A stretch of DNA of 64,000 nucleotides from Orobanche coerulescens (GCA_033398695.1 CM065806.1:43301001-43365000), one strand, 5' to 3'; numbered from the stretch's first letter, positions 34,285 to 46,297 are shown. Numbers and translations are program-made. The notes: generated by a model not told the origin, from the sequence alone.

Positions 34285-35980
34285 CACTACCAAAAAAAGG
34301 ACTTTAGCCGACGACCCGAAAAAAAACGGCCGACGACTCGGGATGCCGTCGGCTAAACTTTGCACTTTAGCCGACGACTCGGGATGCCGTCGGCTAAACA
34401 GTTTTAGCCGACGACTTGATCTAGGTCGTCGGCTAAAGTACATCATAGTCGTCGGCTATAGTAAAGAGGTTTAGCCGACGACCTAAATAATGTTTAGCCG
34501 ACGGAAAAAAAAAAAAACGTTTTAGCCGACGACTTGATCTAGGTCGTCGGCTAAACCCCTTTCGAAAAAAAAAATAATATTGCAACGGTTTAGCCGACGA
34601 CCTAGATCAAGTAGTCGGCTAAACACAATTTCAAAAAAAAAAATAATAAACATTAGCCGATGACTTGATCTAGGTCTGGCTAAACCCTAAACAGCTTTAG
34701 CCGACGACTTGATCTAGGTCGTCGGCTAAAGTACAACATAGTCGTCGGCTATAGTAAAGAGGTTTAGCCGACGACCTAAATAATGTTTAGCCGACGGAAA
34801 AAAAAAAAGCGTTTTAGCCGACGACCTAGATCAAGTCGTCGGCTAAACACTTTTTCAAAAAAAAAAATATACTATAGCCGACAACTTGATCTAGGTCGTC
34901 GGCTAAACCCCTTTCGAAAAAAATAATATTGCAGCGGTTTAGCCGACGACCTAGATCAAGTCGTCGGCTAAACACTTTTTCAAAAATAAAATAATATACT
35001 TTAGCCGACGACTTGATCTAGGTCGTCGGCTAAACCCTTCCGAAAAAATAATATACTTTAGCCGACGACTTGATCTAGGTCGGCTAAACCTCTAAATATA
35101 TATATATATACCCTCTTCTCTTCTTTCTTCTTCCTTTTCTTCTTTTTTCTTCCCCCACCCACCCGTCACCGCCTGGCGACACCTGCACCGCCCGTCACCC
35201 ACCCGCCGGAACACCGCCGCTCGACCGTCTGCCCGCCGCCCGACCTCCGCACAGACAACCCGTTTTTTTTGTGTATTTTTAGTGTATTAATTTTATCTAC
35301 AATTATGTTGTTTTTCATGTAGTTTTTATTATTTTTTTAGTTTATTAGGTTTGGTTTTATTTAGTTTTTAGATTTTTGTGTATTTAGTTTTCATTTGTTT
35401 GATGAATTTATTGTATTTGTTTGATGTATTGTTGATGTATTGTGTTATTAATTGGTGTATTGTGTTGAATTGGATGTATTGTTGGTATGTTGTGATATTA
35501 ATTGGTGTATTGTATATGTGTTATGTATTTGTGTTGAATTGTTACGTATTTTTTCGCTATTTTATTAGTTGGTGTATTGTGTTGACTATAAATTATTCCC
35601 AAAATCTGAATTTTTTTTTTAAAAAATGATTTAGCCGACGACTTTGTTAAATGTCGTCGGCTAAAGTATATTACTTTTTTTTTTTTTAAAAAAATGTTTT
35701 AGCCGCCGACAGTTAACAAAGTCGTCGGCTAATGGGTGTTACTTTTTTTTTTTTGAAAAAACTTTAGCCGACGACATTTGTTAAGTCGTCGGCTAAACCT
35801 CAAACTTTAGCCGACGACTACCAAAAAAGTCGTCGGCCAAACCTTGGCCGACGAATATCGGCCGACGGTTTTTTAGCCGACGACTGGGGGGTTTAGCCGA
35901 CGACTTTGACCTTTAGCCGACGACTTTGACCTTTAGCCGACGACTTAGAGTCGTCGGCTAAACCCCCGATTTTGGTAGTG
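34285..35980. mobile_element. Non-autonomous CACTA (En/Spm) transposon
   Basis: 1696 bp with ends CACTACCAAAA and TTTTGGTAGTG and a 3-bp duplication AAT. Subterminal zones (34303-35090 and 35630-35965) are filled with TTTAGCCGACGAC and its reverse complement, often as palindromes around TTGATCTAGG. These are the expected type of transposase-binding repeats. The middle (35100-35620) has a pyrimidine-rich and a GC-rich stretch, then T-rich sequence. No transposase remains. It sits in an intron of the phospholipase D relic. Confidence 0.9.
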
Positions 35981-36255
35981 AATAGTAACAATTGGAAGAA
36001 CCAAATTCCATACTGTTTTAAAAAAGAAAGTGTTATGAGAAGTCTTATCATCCCAAACCAACAACAACACTCTGACCGCTTCTTGCGACTTGTACCTCAA
36101 CAACTCCCCAAATTCAAATCCCCGTTTGCGTGGTTAGTCGGCTCCCTCACCAATTTCACATTATGATAAATCGACCATCCGACTATATAAACCAGATGGT
36201 GCGCCTCCAAAACCGAATGGCAAATGAATTTTCTCCCGACATCCAATTGAATATC

Positions 36256-38020
36256 CTGCAACATTCCGTCAATCACATGTGCATCTTGATAAAGGGTATC
36301 TCAAAAGGATCATCTACTTAAATCAACCTACTAAAAAATCTAATTAAAACTTTTATGGTTCTTATTTTTTGTTTTTATCAAATAAAAACAATTCGATATC
36401 CCACTTGTATTCTGAAGTGCAGAAAATCATATAAACCCATAACAATACATTTACATTCCGAATTATGAATCATGAACCTGGAAGCCTCATGTTCGCCGAC
36501 GTGAGGTGAGCATAGAAACAGCGATCGCCGCCTGAATCGGAGTCAACCACGGACCTTACCGACAGTCAAGGTCAACTAGAAGCCATCATTGTTGTTCGCA
36601 GTCAGAAGTTTAGATCGTCGAACAACCACCCATATCCGTATGATAGACTGCTGCTCGTATTTGATAGAAAAAGCATCTACATAGGACTCATCATCAAAAT
36701 TCCAAATCAGATCTGCCCTAATCCCGTGGAAACACAACTCTTCAGCAAATCTGTCGCCCCTATTGGACTTCGCCGCCGCCGAATCTATCAGTTTGTGTAG
36801 AAATCAAAATTATTAAATATAAACCCTAACCCAAATTGGAAGAGATATAGACGATGAAGAGAATCCTTACCACCGTGCTCTGTATTTCTGCGAGGAGAGA
36901 TAAAGATGAGAACTAGGGGGCAGAGTTCTGGGAGAGCGATAATAATAATTTTTTTATTTTTAATTTTATGTGGGAAAAGAGACCGGTGACTCAATGAAGG
37001 GTCTCTTATCTCTCTTATTCATTTTGATATAGTGGGCCCAATGTAGATAAGAGACCCGTTATTTTTAATGTTGGGTTTCTTACGTCAAAGAGACCTGTTA
37101 ATTGAAATAACATGTCTTTAACTACCGGTCTGTTTTCCAAGTTTTGTAGTAGTGTACTCAAGTATTTCAGAAGCAGAACGTTGTTTAGAATGGGGAAAGT
37201 GGAAAATTTCGCTAATGAATGTTTGCCAAGCACACATGAATAAAAATCAGCATGCAAGACACATTTTCATTACTGAAACAACCACTTTTATGTAAAATTT
37301 CAATACCTTTAAAGCTCATGTGACCTAACAGTTTATTCCCGAAATCAATTTTGTCATCGAAGATGGCAATTATATAATTATGCATAGAAGATTCGACAGC
37401 GGAAGGTTTTGTTTGAGGCCTTGTAACAATTAACCTAATCGGAGTTCTTGCCAGTTATTGTTTTTTAGAAATCTAATATATTTTTCAAATCATTAATAAT
37501 AGTTTTAATATTACCTGATCTCTATGATACGTCCTGAACAAGTTATTACCTGATATCTATGATACGTCCTTATCAAGCTTGAACCAATTTTTTTCTTAAT
37601 TTAAAAATTAAAAACAAGTTATTAGGAAGGAAGTTTCAGTAGTCCATCAATTTTTCCCAAAGCTCCTGCAAATTTTAGTTTGCCAACTTAGTCTCTGATT
37701 AGAACCTTGCTTTGAGTCACCAAAGAACAAAGCTTCACCTGCCAATCCTCCGGTAACACCTTCAGAATTGCTCAGAAAGATCATGCCCTCTAGAACCCTC
37801 AGATCGAAGAAACCTTTTCTTTAATCTTAAAAGAAAGAAATAGAGAACTCAAAAACTTCACCCACGTCACAAACCTCTCCCTGTCAAACCATTGAATAGA
37901 AGGTTAGACCACTGAACAAGAATTGTAGATTCTGAATGGGAGTCGACAGAGGGAGAGTGATAACACTCAGAGGGTCAGTCAGAAGGGGGGGGGGGGGTAC
38001 TTGGTTAGGCAAGAGAGAGG
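36256..38020. other. Host-like sequence without recognised gene
   Basis: Minus-strand text at 36580-36790 contains a protein-like run (AEELCFHGIRADLIWNFDDE) of unknown family, with stops nearby. A CACTA-like end lies at 36965-37155 (separate entry). A G13 run lies at 37985-37997. Nothing else is supported. Confidence 0.35.
36965..37155. mobile_element. Possible CACTA end fragment
   Basis: The right end reads TTTTGTAGTAGTG, the reverse complement of a CACTACTACAAAA terminus. Repeats of AGAGACC(C/G)GTTA and their inverse (AGGGTCTCTTA) precede it, like subterminal repeats. An imperfect inverted pair GGAAAAGAGACCGGT / ACCGGTCTGTTTTCC spans 36973-37140. No left CACTA end was found. Confidence 0.4.
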
Positions 38021-38028
38021 GATATAAG

Positions 38029-38870
38029 TAGGGGTGAAAACGGATCGGATACGGGCGGATAGTGCTCTTCCCGTATCCTAACCCATATTTTTCTCTCGGA
38101 TTCGGAGTCGGATACGGGAAGGCCGGATACGGATACGAATTCGGATTATTCGGGATACGGACACGGGACGGATACAGGACGGATTCGGGCCGGATTCGAA
38201 TAAATATAATCGGATAATACGTGTCATACAAAAATCATTTGGAAGTTATTGCAGCATATAAAAAAATTACCTACACAATATTTCATAAAAGTTCTAATGC
38301 AAACTATAGTAATTTTTTTTAAAATCATTTCATAATAAGGTTCCCTCATTTTTACTTATTCACTTCTCCCATAAAAACATAAGCTCCATACTTAAGAAAG
38401 ACTAAAAAGTGGTAATTTAATTATTTTTAACAATTATTATAATATATATAATTGCCCTCTATTTACTTGAATAGACATTTCTTTTAAAATACATTTCATA
38501 TGAAACAAATATTATAAGTTAGTATTAAAGTGTTTGGCTAATACATTTCTTTAAAAAAAAATTCCAAAAATAATTTTTTTTTGAAATATAATTTTTTTCC
38601 AGAAAATAATTTTTTTATTTTTCGCGAAAAGTATTTTTATTTTTTCAAAAATATAAAAATCCAGAAACTAATTTTATTTTTTCGAAAAATATTTTTTTAT
38701 TTTTCGAAGAAATAAAAATTTCCATAAATAATGTTTTTTCGAAAAGATAATTTTTTCCTAGAAAATATCTTTTCGAAAAATAATATATTTTTCCAGAAAA
38801 TACTTTTTTTTTTAAAAAAATATTTTTTTCTTGAAAGTTTGAAAATTTATTACACTGAAATCCAAAAGTG

Positions 38871-38912
<42 letters not shown>

Positions 38913-39217
38913 AAGTATATTTAAGATTTAAAAATATGGATATCCATATTTATTATCCAGATTGGTATCCGAATTTATTATCCGGATTGGTATCCGAATT
39001 TATTATCCGGATTGGTATCCGGATAATATCCGATAAAATATGGGAAAACTCGGATACGGGCGGATATTGCATTATCCGAATTCGAACCCGTATCCGAATT
39101 CAACTATCCGGATCCGTATCCGAATCCGACCGGATACCTATTTTTCATCCCGAATTCGATCCCGATCGGATACGGCTCCGGATCGGGCGGGAAATATCCG
39201 CCCAGTTTTCACCCCTA
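38029..39217. mobile_element. Non-autonomous hAT-type element (MITE-like)
   Basis: 1189 bp. Terminal inverted repeats TAGGGGTGAAAAC and GTTTTCACCCCTA are flanked by a perfect 8-bp duplication GATATAAG (38021-38028 and 39218-39225), as in hAT elements. Both ends carry many ATCCGGATACGG-like sub-repeats in opposite orientation. The centre is AT-rich with TTCGAAAAATA repeats and an (AT)n run at about 38874-38907. No transposase is encoded, and the open frames across the ends are repeat translation only. Confidence 0.85.
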
Positions 39218-39240
39218 GATATAAGGGCAACAACCAACCG

Positions 39241-39242
<2 letters not shown>

Positions 39243-39282
<40 letters not shown>

Positions 39283-39286
39283 ACAG
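39243..39286 (-). mobile_element. Bare poly(A) retroposition scar
   Basis: About 39 T's followed by GACAG are flanked by an 11-bp direct repeat AACCAACCGCT (39232-39242 and 39287-39297). Read on the minus strand it is CTGTC plus poly(A) with a target duplication. That is what a strongly 5'-truncated LINE-driven insertion leaves. Confidence 0.65.
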
Positions 39287-39663
39287 AACCAACCGCTGGG
39301 ATTAAATCCCTAAAATGGACGAATCACAAGGAAGGGTTGGCAAGGAGGATAGGGCTGGGATCTTGGGGCTGGAAGATAAAAGACTTTAGGCCATCAATTA
39401 CTAATATCATTTTGGGCCAGGAAATACATTAGAGAAATATTGATTGAGGAGCAACCTGCAAGCTAGAACGTTCTTCAAGAGCGAAGCATTGTTATTTATG
39501 CGTGATGTTAATATATGATTTATTGTATTTATAATTTATGTATTCATTTATTTTTGTTTTCTTGTGCAAGTTTTAAAGCCAAGTACCTCCATAGTACTAC
39601 ATTGAATTGTCGATATTTTATCACACTATGAATTCTGATATATTATATGAAAGTAGTTTTCAG

Positions 39664-40148
39664 CTCATGTTCTAGCATCTGCGGGGATGGATCATACTGT
39701 TCGCATCTGGAATGTATGGAGCAGAGGTCGAAAGCAAGCACGTATATTGAATTTTCACCATGCAGCAGTGAAAGATGTGAAGTGGTCGCAGCAGGGTTTA
39801 ACTGTGCTCTGTTGTGGTTATGATTGCACATCAAGGTTAGTTGATGTTGAAAAAGGAATGGAGGCTCAGGTTTTCAAGGAGGATCAATTTGTAGAAGTTG
39901 TAAAATTTTGTCCAGACAACTATAATCTTTTTCTCCCTGGAGGATCAAAAGGTCACCTCAAGCTGTGGGATACCAGGACTGGCATGGTGGTCCATGAATA
40001 TGTACGAAGTCTCGGGCCAATCCTTGATGTGGAGTTCACAATTGATGGGAAGTATCTAATCACCTCGAGTGATGTATCCAAAAGCAACCTTAGTGAAAAC
40101 TCAATTATTGTATGGGATGTGTCACGTGAAGTTCCGTTGTCTAATCAG
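39664..40148 (+). pseudogene. WDR25-like WD40 gene, exon upstream of the split exon
   Basis: The exon begins after a TTTTCAG acceptor (39657-39663) and ends at a GTAAGC donor (40149). It reads SAGMDHTVRIWNVWSRGRKQ, then CCGYDCTSRLVDVEKGMEAQ and GGSKGHLKLWDTRTGMVVHE, three WD40-type blades with DHTVRIW and LKLWD signatures. The sequence is of the WDR25 / CDC40-like family, WD proteins related to the splicing factor PRP17. The frame is open across the exon. No earlier exon was found in the window, so the start is missing or outside the recognised parts. Later exons are damaged. Confidence 0.75.
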
Positions 40149-40816
40149 GTAAGCTTCTAGTGTCCTTGCTTTCTTTGCTATGTTTCACATTGACACATCT
40201 GTTTGTATACTCAATTGCATTATAAGTTAAGGCTATTACTTATTATCGGTATAATTACGTTAGGTTCCTACTTTCTCTACATGAAAGAGTGAAAAAATGC
40301 AACCCTCTCTTTTAGCATGTGATGTCTAGTATAAAGGCGAATGGTCGTTTCGCGTTAGGGTCAGTGCTTTCTTTGTTAAAAGACATCTAGAAAGTAAATA
40401 TAAGTAGCATATGTAGTTCATGAACTCATTTTAGGTGGATTTTTACCCAAGAGATGAAGACAAACCTTGTTGCAAGAGTAGTCAAACAGAGTTCTCGTAT
40501 TACTATTTTACACCCCGAAAAAGGGTTTATGGTTTGGTATGGCTGCCGCTGAGAATGGATCAAGTTTAAAGGTCTTCATATTCTTGAGATTTGTAAGAGA
40601 CATGAGAAAGCATGTTTAACCAACCTGTATTCCTTAAATTTCAATATAACTCATTGCTGTATTTTTTTTATATCTCACACGGTCGGGGCTAACATTGTTT
40701 TTATGTTTTAATCATCAACAAGACTACATGCACGTTTATTCCTTCTGTATTTTGTTTTTTCAGAATAGAACAAATTTTGTTTGTACTAGAACCTTTTCTC
40801 GCGTTGCTGCTTTCAG

Positions 40817-40959
40817 GTCTATGCAGAAGCATACACGTGCCCTGCATCAGATGCCACCCATCTGAGCCATACTTTATTGCTCAATGCAGTGGAAATTACA
40901 TTGCTATATTCTCCACGAGAACCCCATTCAAACTTGACAAGTACAAAAGATATGAAGGT
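40817..40959 (+). pseudogene. WDR25-like gene, exon part before the copia insertion
   Basis: It follows a TTTCAG acceptor and begins VYAEAYTCP. One lost base near 40840 shifts the frame; it then continues CIRCHPSEPYFIAQCSGNYI and STRTPFKLDKYKRYEG up to the copia LTR at 40960. The insertion lies inside the exon. The intron 40149-40816 has normal GT and AG ends and no other gene. Confidence 0.75.
40955..40959. other. Copia target duplication AAGGT, left copy
   Basis: AAGGT directly before the 5' LTR is repeated directly after the 3' LTR at 47408-47412. Confidence 0.9.
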
Positions 40960-41869
40960 TGTTAGAATTTTTGGCCCAAATGATTTATTATTATTATGGG
41001 CCGGTATTTTGCAGCCCAGCCCAGACCTATTAAAACTACTCCCCTGGCCCGGCTTCTAGTCCCTTCCGGCTCCTTGATCTCGCCCGTTGATTAAAGGTTG
41101 ACCCATCTCAACCGTTGGTATCTTGTATTTACTTCACTCCCGTAAACCCTAGCCTCACTTTTCTATTTTTCTCTCATCTCCCTCGCCACTCCGCCGACTG
41201 CCATGGAAATCCGATTTCCTTACCTTTTCTGCTCGGCTGTGCGGTTCCGATTTGGAAAGGAATCGAAACCCTTATCAATCAATGATAAGAAAGAATTCGA
41301 TTCCCCTAAAAATCGGTGGCTTTCCGTTTGGGTTTTTTGCCTATATATTGTCGGGCATCTTGGGCTTGAGAGAGACATACGAAAATCAAAACCTAATTTT
41401 TCTGAGTGAGAAAATCAATCCGTGTTTCTTTGTGATTTTTCTGAGTGAAAAAATATTTTCTGAGTGAAAATTGCTTGATGCCGATTTTTGGGTGTTTTTA
41501 TTCGGGACTTTTGAAACCAGCTGGGGAGTTGGATTTGTTCGTCTGGGCTGTTGGCTGCGGATACACACGGAGCCTTGGACGTGGGTACTGGATATTGGAG
41601 GACTGAGCCGAGGCCGAGTTCCGATCGATTCGCACCTCCTTTGCCTCTCGTTTTACAGATCTGTTGTGATCTGTTCGATTTCATCTCTAGCACTTTAAAT
41701 TCCTGTTCTTTGTGTTCGGTTTTTTGGGTTAATTCGTTTTTCCCTTTTTTACTTCGTGTAATTCGTTGCCTATAAGTTTGTTGTGTAATTCTTAAGCTCT
41801 GGAATTTATTTGTAATTCGTTTACTGCTTTGTTGTGTAATTTGTATGTATTCCGAATAGTTACCCTACA
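40960..41869 (+). mobile_element. 5' LTR of Tork-like copia
   Basis: TGTTAGAATTTTTGG to GTTACCCTACA, 910 bp. The small open frame at 41203 (MEIRFPYLFCSAV) recurs in the 3' LTR but has no known domain and is not considered a gene. Confidence 0.9.
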
Positions 41870-41870
41870 G

Positions 41871-41882
41871 TGGTATCGGAGC
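41871..41882 (+). other. Primer binding site of Tork-like copia
   Basis: TGGTATCGGAGC, initiator Met tRNA type, one base after the LTR end. Confidence 0.8.
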
Positions 41883-42299
41883 CTCTAAACGGGGTTTCTA
41901 TTCGGAAGGGCATACGGATTCCGGCCGAGGGATCCGCTCAGGTATCACATTTCATACTCTCTCTCTTAATTTCGGTATTGTGGTGTGCTGCCCTTTATTC
42001 TTGCTTCCGTCTGCTTCTGTCTTGGTGACTGCGATTGCTTCGTTTTTGCTATCTTTGTGTTGAGACTGTAGTAATCGCTATCTCTGAGCATACCAAACCC
42101 CCTTGCCTGGACCGCAAGTGTTCCTCGGATCTTGTGGGGGCTCCGGGATACGATTTCAGCTCGTATCATTTTAAAAATCTGGTGTGATTTTGTTATTCGT
42201 GGTATCTGCGTGATATTTAACTGTCATCTCAGTTTTTACAGTATTAATAGTACCTTGTGCTAGTATTTTAAATCTTGTGTGATTTTTACAAATACTAAA

Positions 42300-45200
42300 A
42301 TGGATTCTCTAACTTCATTTACAATGGCACCCTTCGACGGCAAAGGGGATTTTAGAATTTGACAACAGAAAATGAAATCTATACTTGTCCAACAAAAATG
42401 TTTTAAAGCCATTGAAGGTACTTTTCAGTCTGATGTGTCTTCTGAGAAACGTGAGGAATTAATTGAGTTTGCTCATTCATCTATAATCTTGAACTTGTCT
42501 GATTCTGTGATTAGACGAATAGGCAAAACTAATAATGCTAAACAGCTTTGGGATAAACTTGAGGAAACGTTTACTGAAAAATTTTTGCCAAATAAATTAT
42601 TCCTCCTCGAAAAGTTTTTTCGTTATAAGCTGGATTTGAATAAAGATATTGATGGTAATCTTGATACCTTTACAAAGTTAGTACAAGATATAAAACAAAC
42701 GGGTGATAAAAACATTGATGATTATTCCCCTATTGTGCTCTTGAATGCTATCCCTGATGCTTATAATGATGTGAAATCTGCTATCAAATATGGTAGGGAT
42801 TCTTTTACCTTAGACACTGTTATAATTGGCTTGAAGAGTAAGGAATTAGACTTGAAAGTTAATAAGGTTTCCAAACCGGTTTCTGATATCAACTTTGTAA
42901 GGTCTAAACCACACCTTAAAAAAAATGTTTATCAAAACTGATTCTGAGAAGTCTAATAAGAAAACGGGGCAATGGAAGGATAAATCTAAGTTCCGGCCTA
43001 AAAATCGCAAATGCTATAACTGTGGTGAATCTGGTCATTATATACAAGAATGCACCAAGCCTAAAAAGAATTTGCAAAATGATCAGGCTAATTTTACTGA
43101 TGGGGATGTCTTTATGGTTATTGATGATTTGCGTCTCTCTGTGAATTCTATGCTTTCGGGTCTGTGTGTAAACGAATGGTTACTGGATTCTGGATGCACT
43201 CACCATATGACACCTTACAAACAGCATTTTACGAGTTATACTAATCTTGGTGATCGGTATGTTTATATGTCTGATAAAGTGAAACGGGTTGTGGCCGGGG
43301 TAGGGAATGTTTGTTTGAAATTTATTGATGGTACTCAGTTTACTTTAAAAAATGTCTGACATATTCCTGATTTATCTCATAATCTGATATCTTGTACAAC
43401 TTTGGAAGATGAGGGCCTTAGGGGTTCATGGGGAAATGGTTAAATGAAAATTTGCAGAGGTTCCTCAATGTTGTTTAAAGGAATCCGGAAATTTAATTTA
43501 TACATTTGCCAAACTGAAACTGCCGCATGTTCCAACCTGGTTTGTGCGGATAAAACCGAATTGTGGCATAATAGGTTAGGACACCTGAGCTTGAAGGGAT
43601 TAGATATCTTGCATAAACAAAAGTGTTTTGGAAAAGATAAAATCTCTAAGTTGTCTTTCTGTGACTCTTGCATGTATGGCAAACAATATAAAACCCAATT
43701 TCCTAAACCTCCCAATTCCCCTGATCCTGTTTTTGAAAAATCTGGTAAGAGTTCCAATGTGCTTGATTATGTTCATACTGTTGTTTGGGGTCCTGCCAGT
43801 GTCCCGACTCATGGTAGGAACCGTTACTTCTTGTCCATTATTGATGATTATTCAAGAAAAGTTTTCGTTTTTCTACTCAAACTAAAATCTGATGTGTTCG
43901 AAAAATTTCAAACTTGGAAAATGTTAGTGGAAAATCAAACCGGAAAACGGATTAAAAAGATAAGGACCGATAACGGTCTTGAATTTTGCAATACTCAGTT
44001 TGATACTATGTGTTCTGAAAATGGCATCCTTAGGCATAAGACAGTTCCGTACACCCCTCAATAGAACGGGGTGGCTGAGCGAATGAACCGAACCCTCCTT
44101 GAAAAGGTTAGGGCTATGTTCGCCACTTCTGGGCTGTCCAAAAGTTTTTGGGGTGAGGCTCTTTTAACTGCAGCCTATCTTATCAATAGATCAACTTCTA
44201 TACCATTGAATGGTAATTACCCTGAGTCTGTGTGGTCGGGTCATGCTATTGATTTTTCAAACATTCGTGTGTTTGGTTGTGCTGCTTACGTGCATCAAAA
44301 TGTTGATAAACTTGAACCCAGATCCTTGAGATGTGTTTTTCTTGGATATCCTGAAGGTATTAAGGGTTATCGTTTATGGGTCAGATCTGAACCCGGATTG
44401 AAGGTGATTACTAGTAGGGATGTGGTTTTTAATGAAACTGAATTTCCTTGTCTTAATAATCCTTTACCTGCTCCTGTGTTAGCTGATGAAAATTCTCCCC
44501 ACCCAGTTCATATTAGGGTGGAGCATCTTAGTGATAATGAGTTACCTGCTGAATCTGATAATATGGAAAATCCTGAATCCTCTAATTCTCAACCTGATAA
44601 TCAATTTGAAAATAGAGACGAATCTGAATCTGTTCCTGACTTGTATGATTATCAATTAACTAGGGATAGGTCTAGAAGGAATGTTATAAGACCTATACAC
44701 TTAGATGATTTCCATATGGCTTCTCTTGCTTTCAATGTGTTTGATATGCTTGATAGGAATGAACCTAAATCTTACAATGATGCTTCGTTGTCTGATAAAT
44801 CAAACGAATGGTTAAGTGCAATGAATGAAGAAATGACATCCTTGCATGCGAATAATACTTGGAAACTTGTTCCAACACCTAGAAACTATTCTTTGATTGA
44901 TTGTAAGTGGTTATTTAAAGTAAAAAAGGATGAGGATGACATCAGATTCAAAGAAAGGTTAGTAGCTAAAGGTTTTACTCAACGAGAAGGTATTGACTAT
45001 ACCGAGATTTTTGCACCTGTAGTTAAATTCACCACTGTTCGCATTATGCTTGCATTAGTTGCACATCATAATTGGGAGATGAAACAATTAGATGTTAAAA
45101 CGGCATTTTTGCATGGTGAAACAACCAGAAGGTTTTATAGATAGTAACCATCCTGATTATGTGTGCCTCCTTAATAAAACCTTATATGGCATAAAGCAAT

Positions 45201-46297
45201 CCCCTAGAGAGTGGAACAAGAAATTTAATGATTGCATGCTGTCCTTGAAATTCCGTCGTAGTGCATATGATCCATGCCTTTATTTCAAGACTGACTGTGA
45301 TGTTCCTATGTTCTTACTTATTTATGTAGATGATATGCTCTTGATAAGTTCGTGCATTAAATCTATTAATCATGTTCAAAGTCGTTTAGGTGAACAATTT
45401 GACATGAAATATCTGGGGGATGCTAAAAGGATATTAGGCATGAATATCATTCGGGATAGATCTAAAGGCACTTTATTTCTAAATCAGTCCTCTTACATTG
45501 GTAAAATTCTAGAAAAATTTTCAATGACTGATGCGAAAACTGCTAGTGTGCCATTGGCTTCTCATTTCTTATTATCCAAAACTCAGTCACCAAAAACTCA
45601 ATTTGAAATTCGTGAAATGAGATCTATCCCATATGCTAATGCTATTGGATCTGTCATGTACCTTATGGTTAGTACCAGACCAGATATTGCCTATGCTGTG
45701 AGCTGTTTAAGTAGGTATATGGCCAATCCAGGAAAACCTCATTGGGAGGCTCTTAAGTGGTTACTCCAGTACTTAAAAAACTCTGTTTCTGATGGTCTTG
45801 TGTTTTCTAAATCTAATGACGGGGTTAACCTTAAAGGTTATGTCGATTCTAATTATGCCAATGACCGGGATGAATGTAAGTCCACAACTTCATATGTGTT
45901 TACCTTGTGTGGCTCATGCATTTCTTGGAAATCACAACTTCAGCATATAGTTACTTTGTCTACTACTGAAGCTGAATATATTGCCACCACTGAAGCCTTT
46001 AAAGTGGCTATTTGGTTAAAAGGTTTACTTACTGAAATTGGTGTTCTTCGTGATAATGTTGTGGTCTTTTCTGACAGTCAATCTAGCATACATTTGTGTA
46101 GAAATCCTGTTTTCCATGATCGCACAAAGCATATTGATGTCAGGCGACACTTCATCCGTGACATCGTGGAAAAAGGCATAATTGATTTGAAGAAAATCCC
46201 GTCCCAGTCTAACCCTACTGATATGGGCACGAAGTGCCTACCGGTCGAGAAAATCAGATCATGCAAGTCGATACTAAATATCGACTCCCTCAACTGA
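42300..46297 (+). pseudogene. Copia gag-pol polyprotein, broken
   Basis: Starts MDSLTSFTMAPFDGKGDF. Gag (to about 42930) is followed by a zinc knuckle CYNCGESGHYIQEC and the protease motif LLDSGCTHHM. Integrase has the zinc-binding H/C residues, TDNGLEF and NGVAERMNRTL. RT has YVDDMLL, and RNase H ends with KHIDVRRHFIRD. Breaks: stops at 42360, 43357, 43441 and 44062; frame changes in an A-run near 42920 and near 45115. The first catalytic Asp of integrase seems replaced by Val (HTVVWG where HSDVWG is usual). An intact copy would make particle, protease, integrase and reverse transcriptase from one chain. Confidence 0.9.

Larger units (their letters stand above)
33924..36255 (-). pseudogene. 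Phospholipase D (delta-like) fragment, two exons
   Basis: The first exon (36255-36014) follows GCAG and carries HLVYIVGWSIYHNVKLVREP, then ELLRYKSQEAVRVLLLVWDD and KTSHNTFFFKT, ending at a GT donor. The second exon (34037-33924) follows GCAG and reads EGVMQTHDEETRKFFKHSSV, then CVLAPRYASEARLFKQQ. These match the region just before the first HKD catalytic motif of plant phospholipase D, closest by eye to the delta type. One lost base in a G-run (about 36115) breaks the frame between GDLNLG and ELL. The donor after FKQQ is GC, not GT. The HKD exons are absent, so no enzyme can be made. A CACTA element lies in the intron. Confidence 0.75.

Noticed and set aside
38936..39432. Open frames with DIHIYYPDWYPN-type repeats
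   Set aside because: They are translations of the ATCCGGAT sub-repeats in the hAT-type element and of the poly(T).
39687..40148. WD40 gene called as splicing factor CDC40/PRP17
   Set aside because: The blade sequences (SAGMDHTVRIWNVWSRGRKQ, GGSKGHLKLWD) fit the WDR25 branch better. The families are close, so a search would settle it.
41203..41409. Open frame MEIRFPYLFCSAV in the copia LTR, repeated at 46741
   Set aside because: It is duplicated only because it lies in both LTRs. It has no known domain, and its end differs in frame context.
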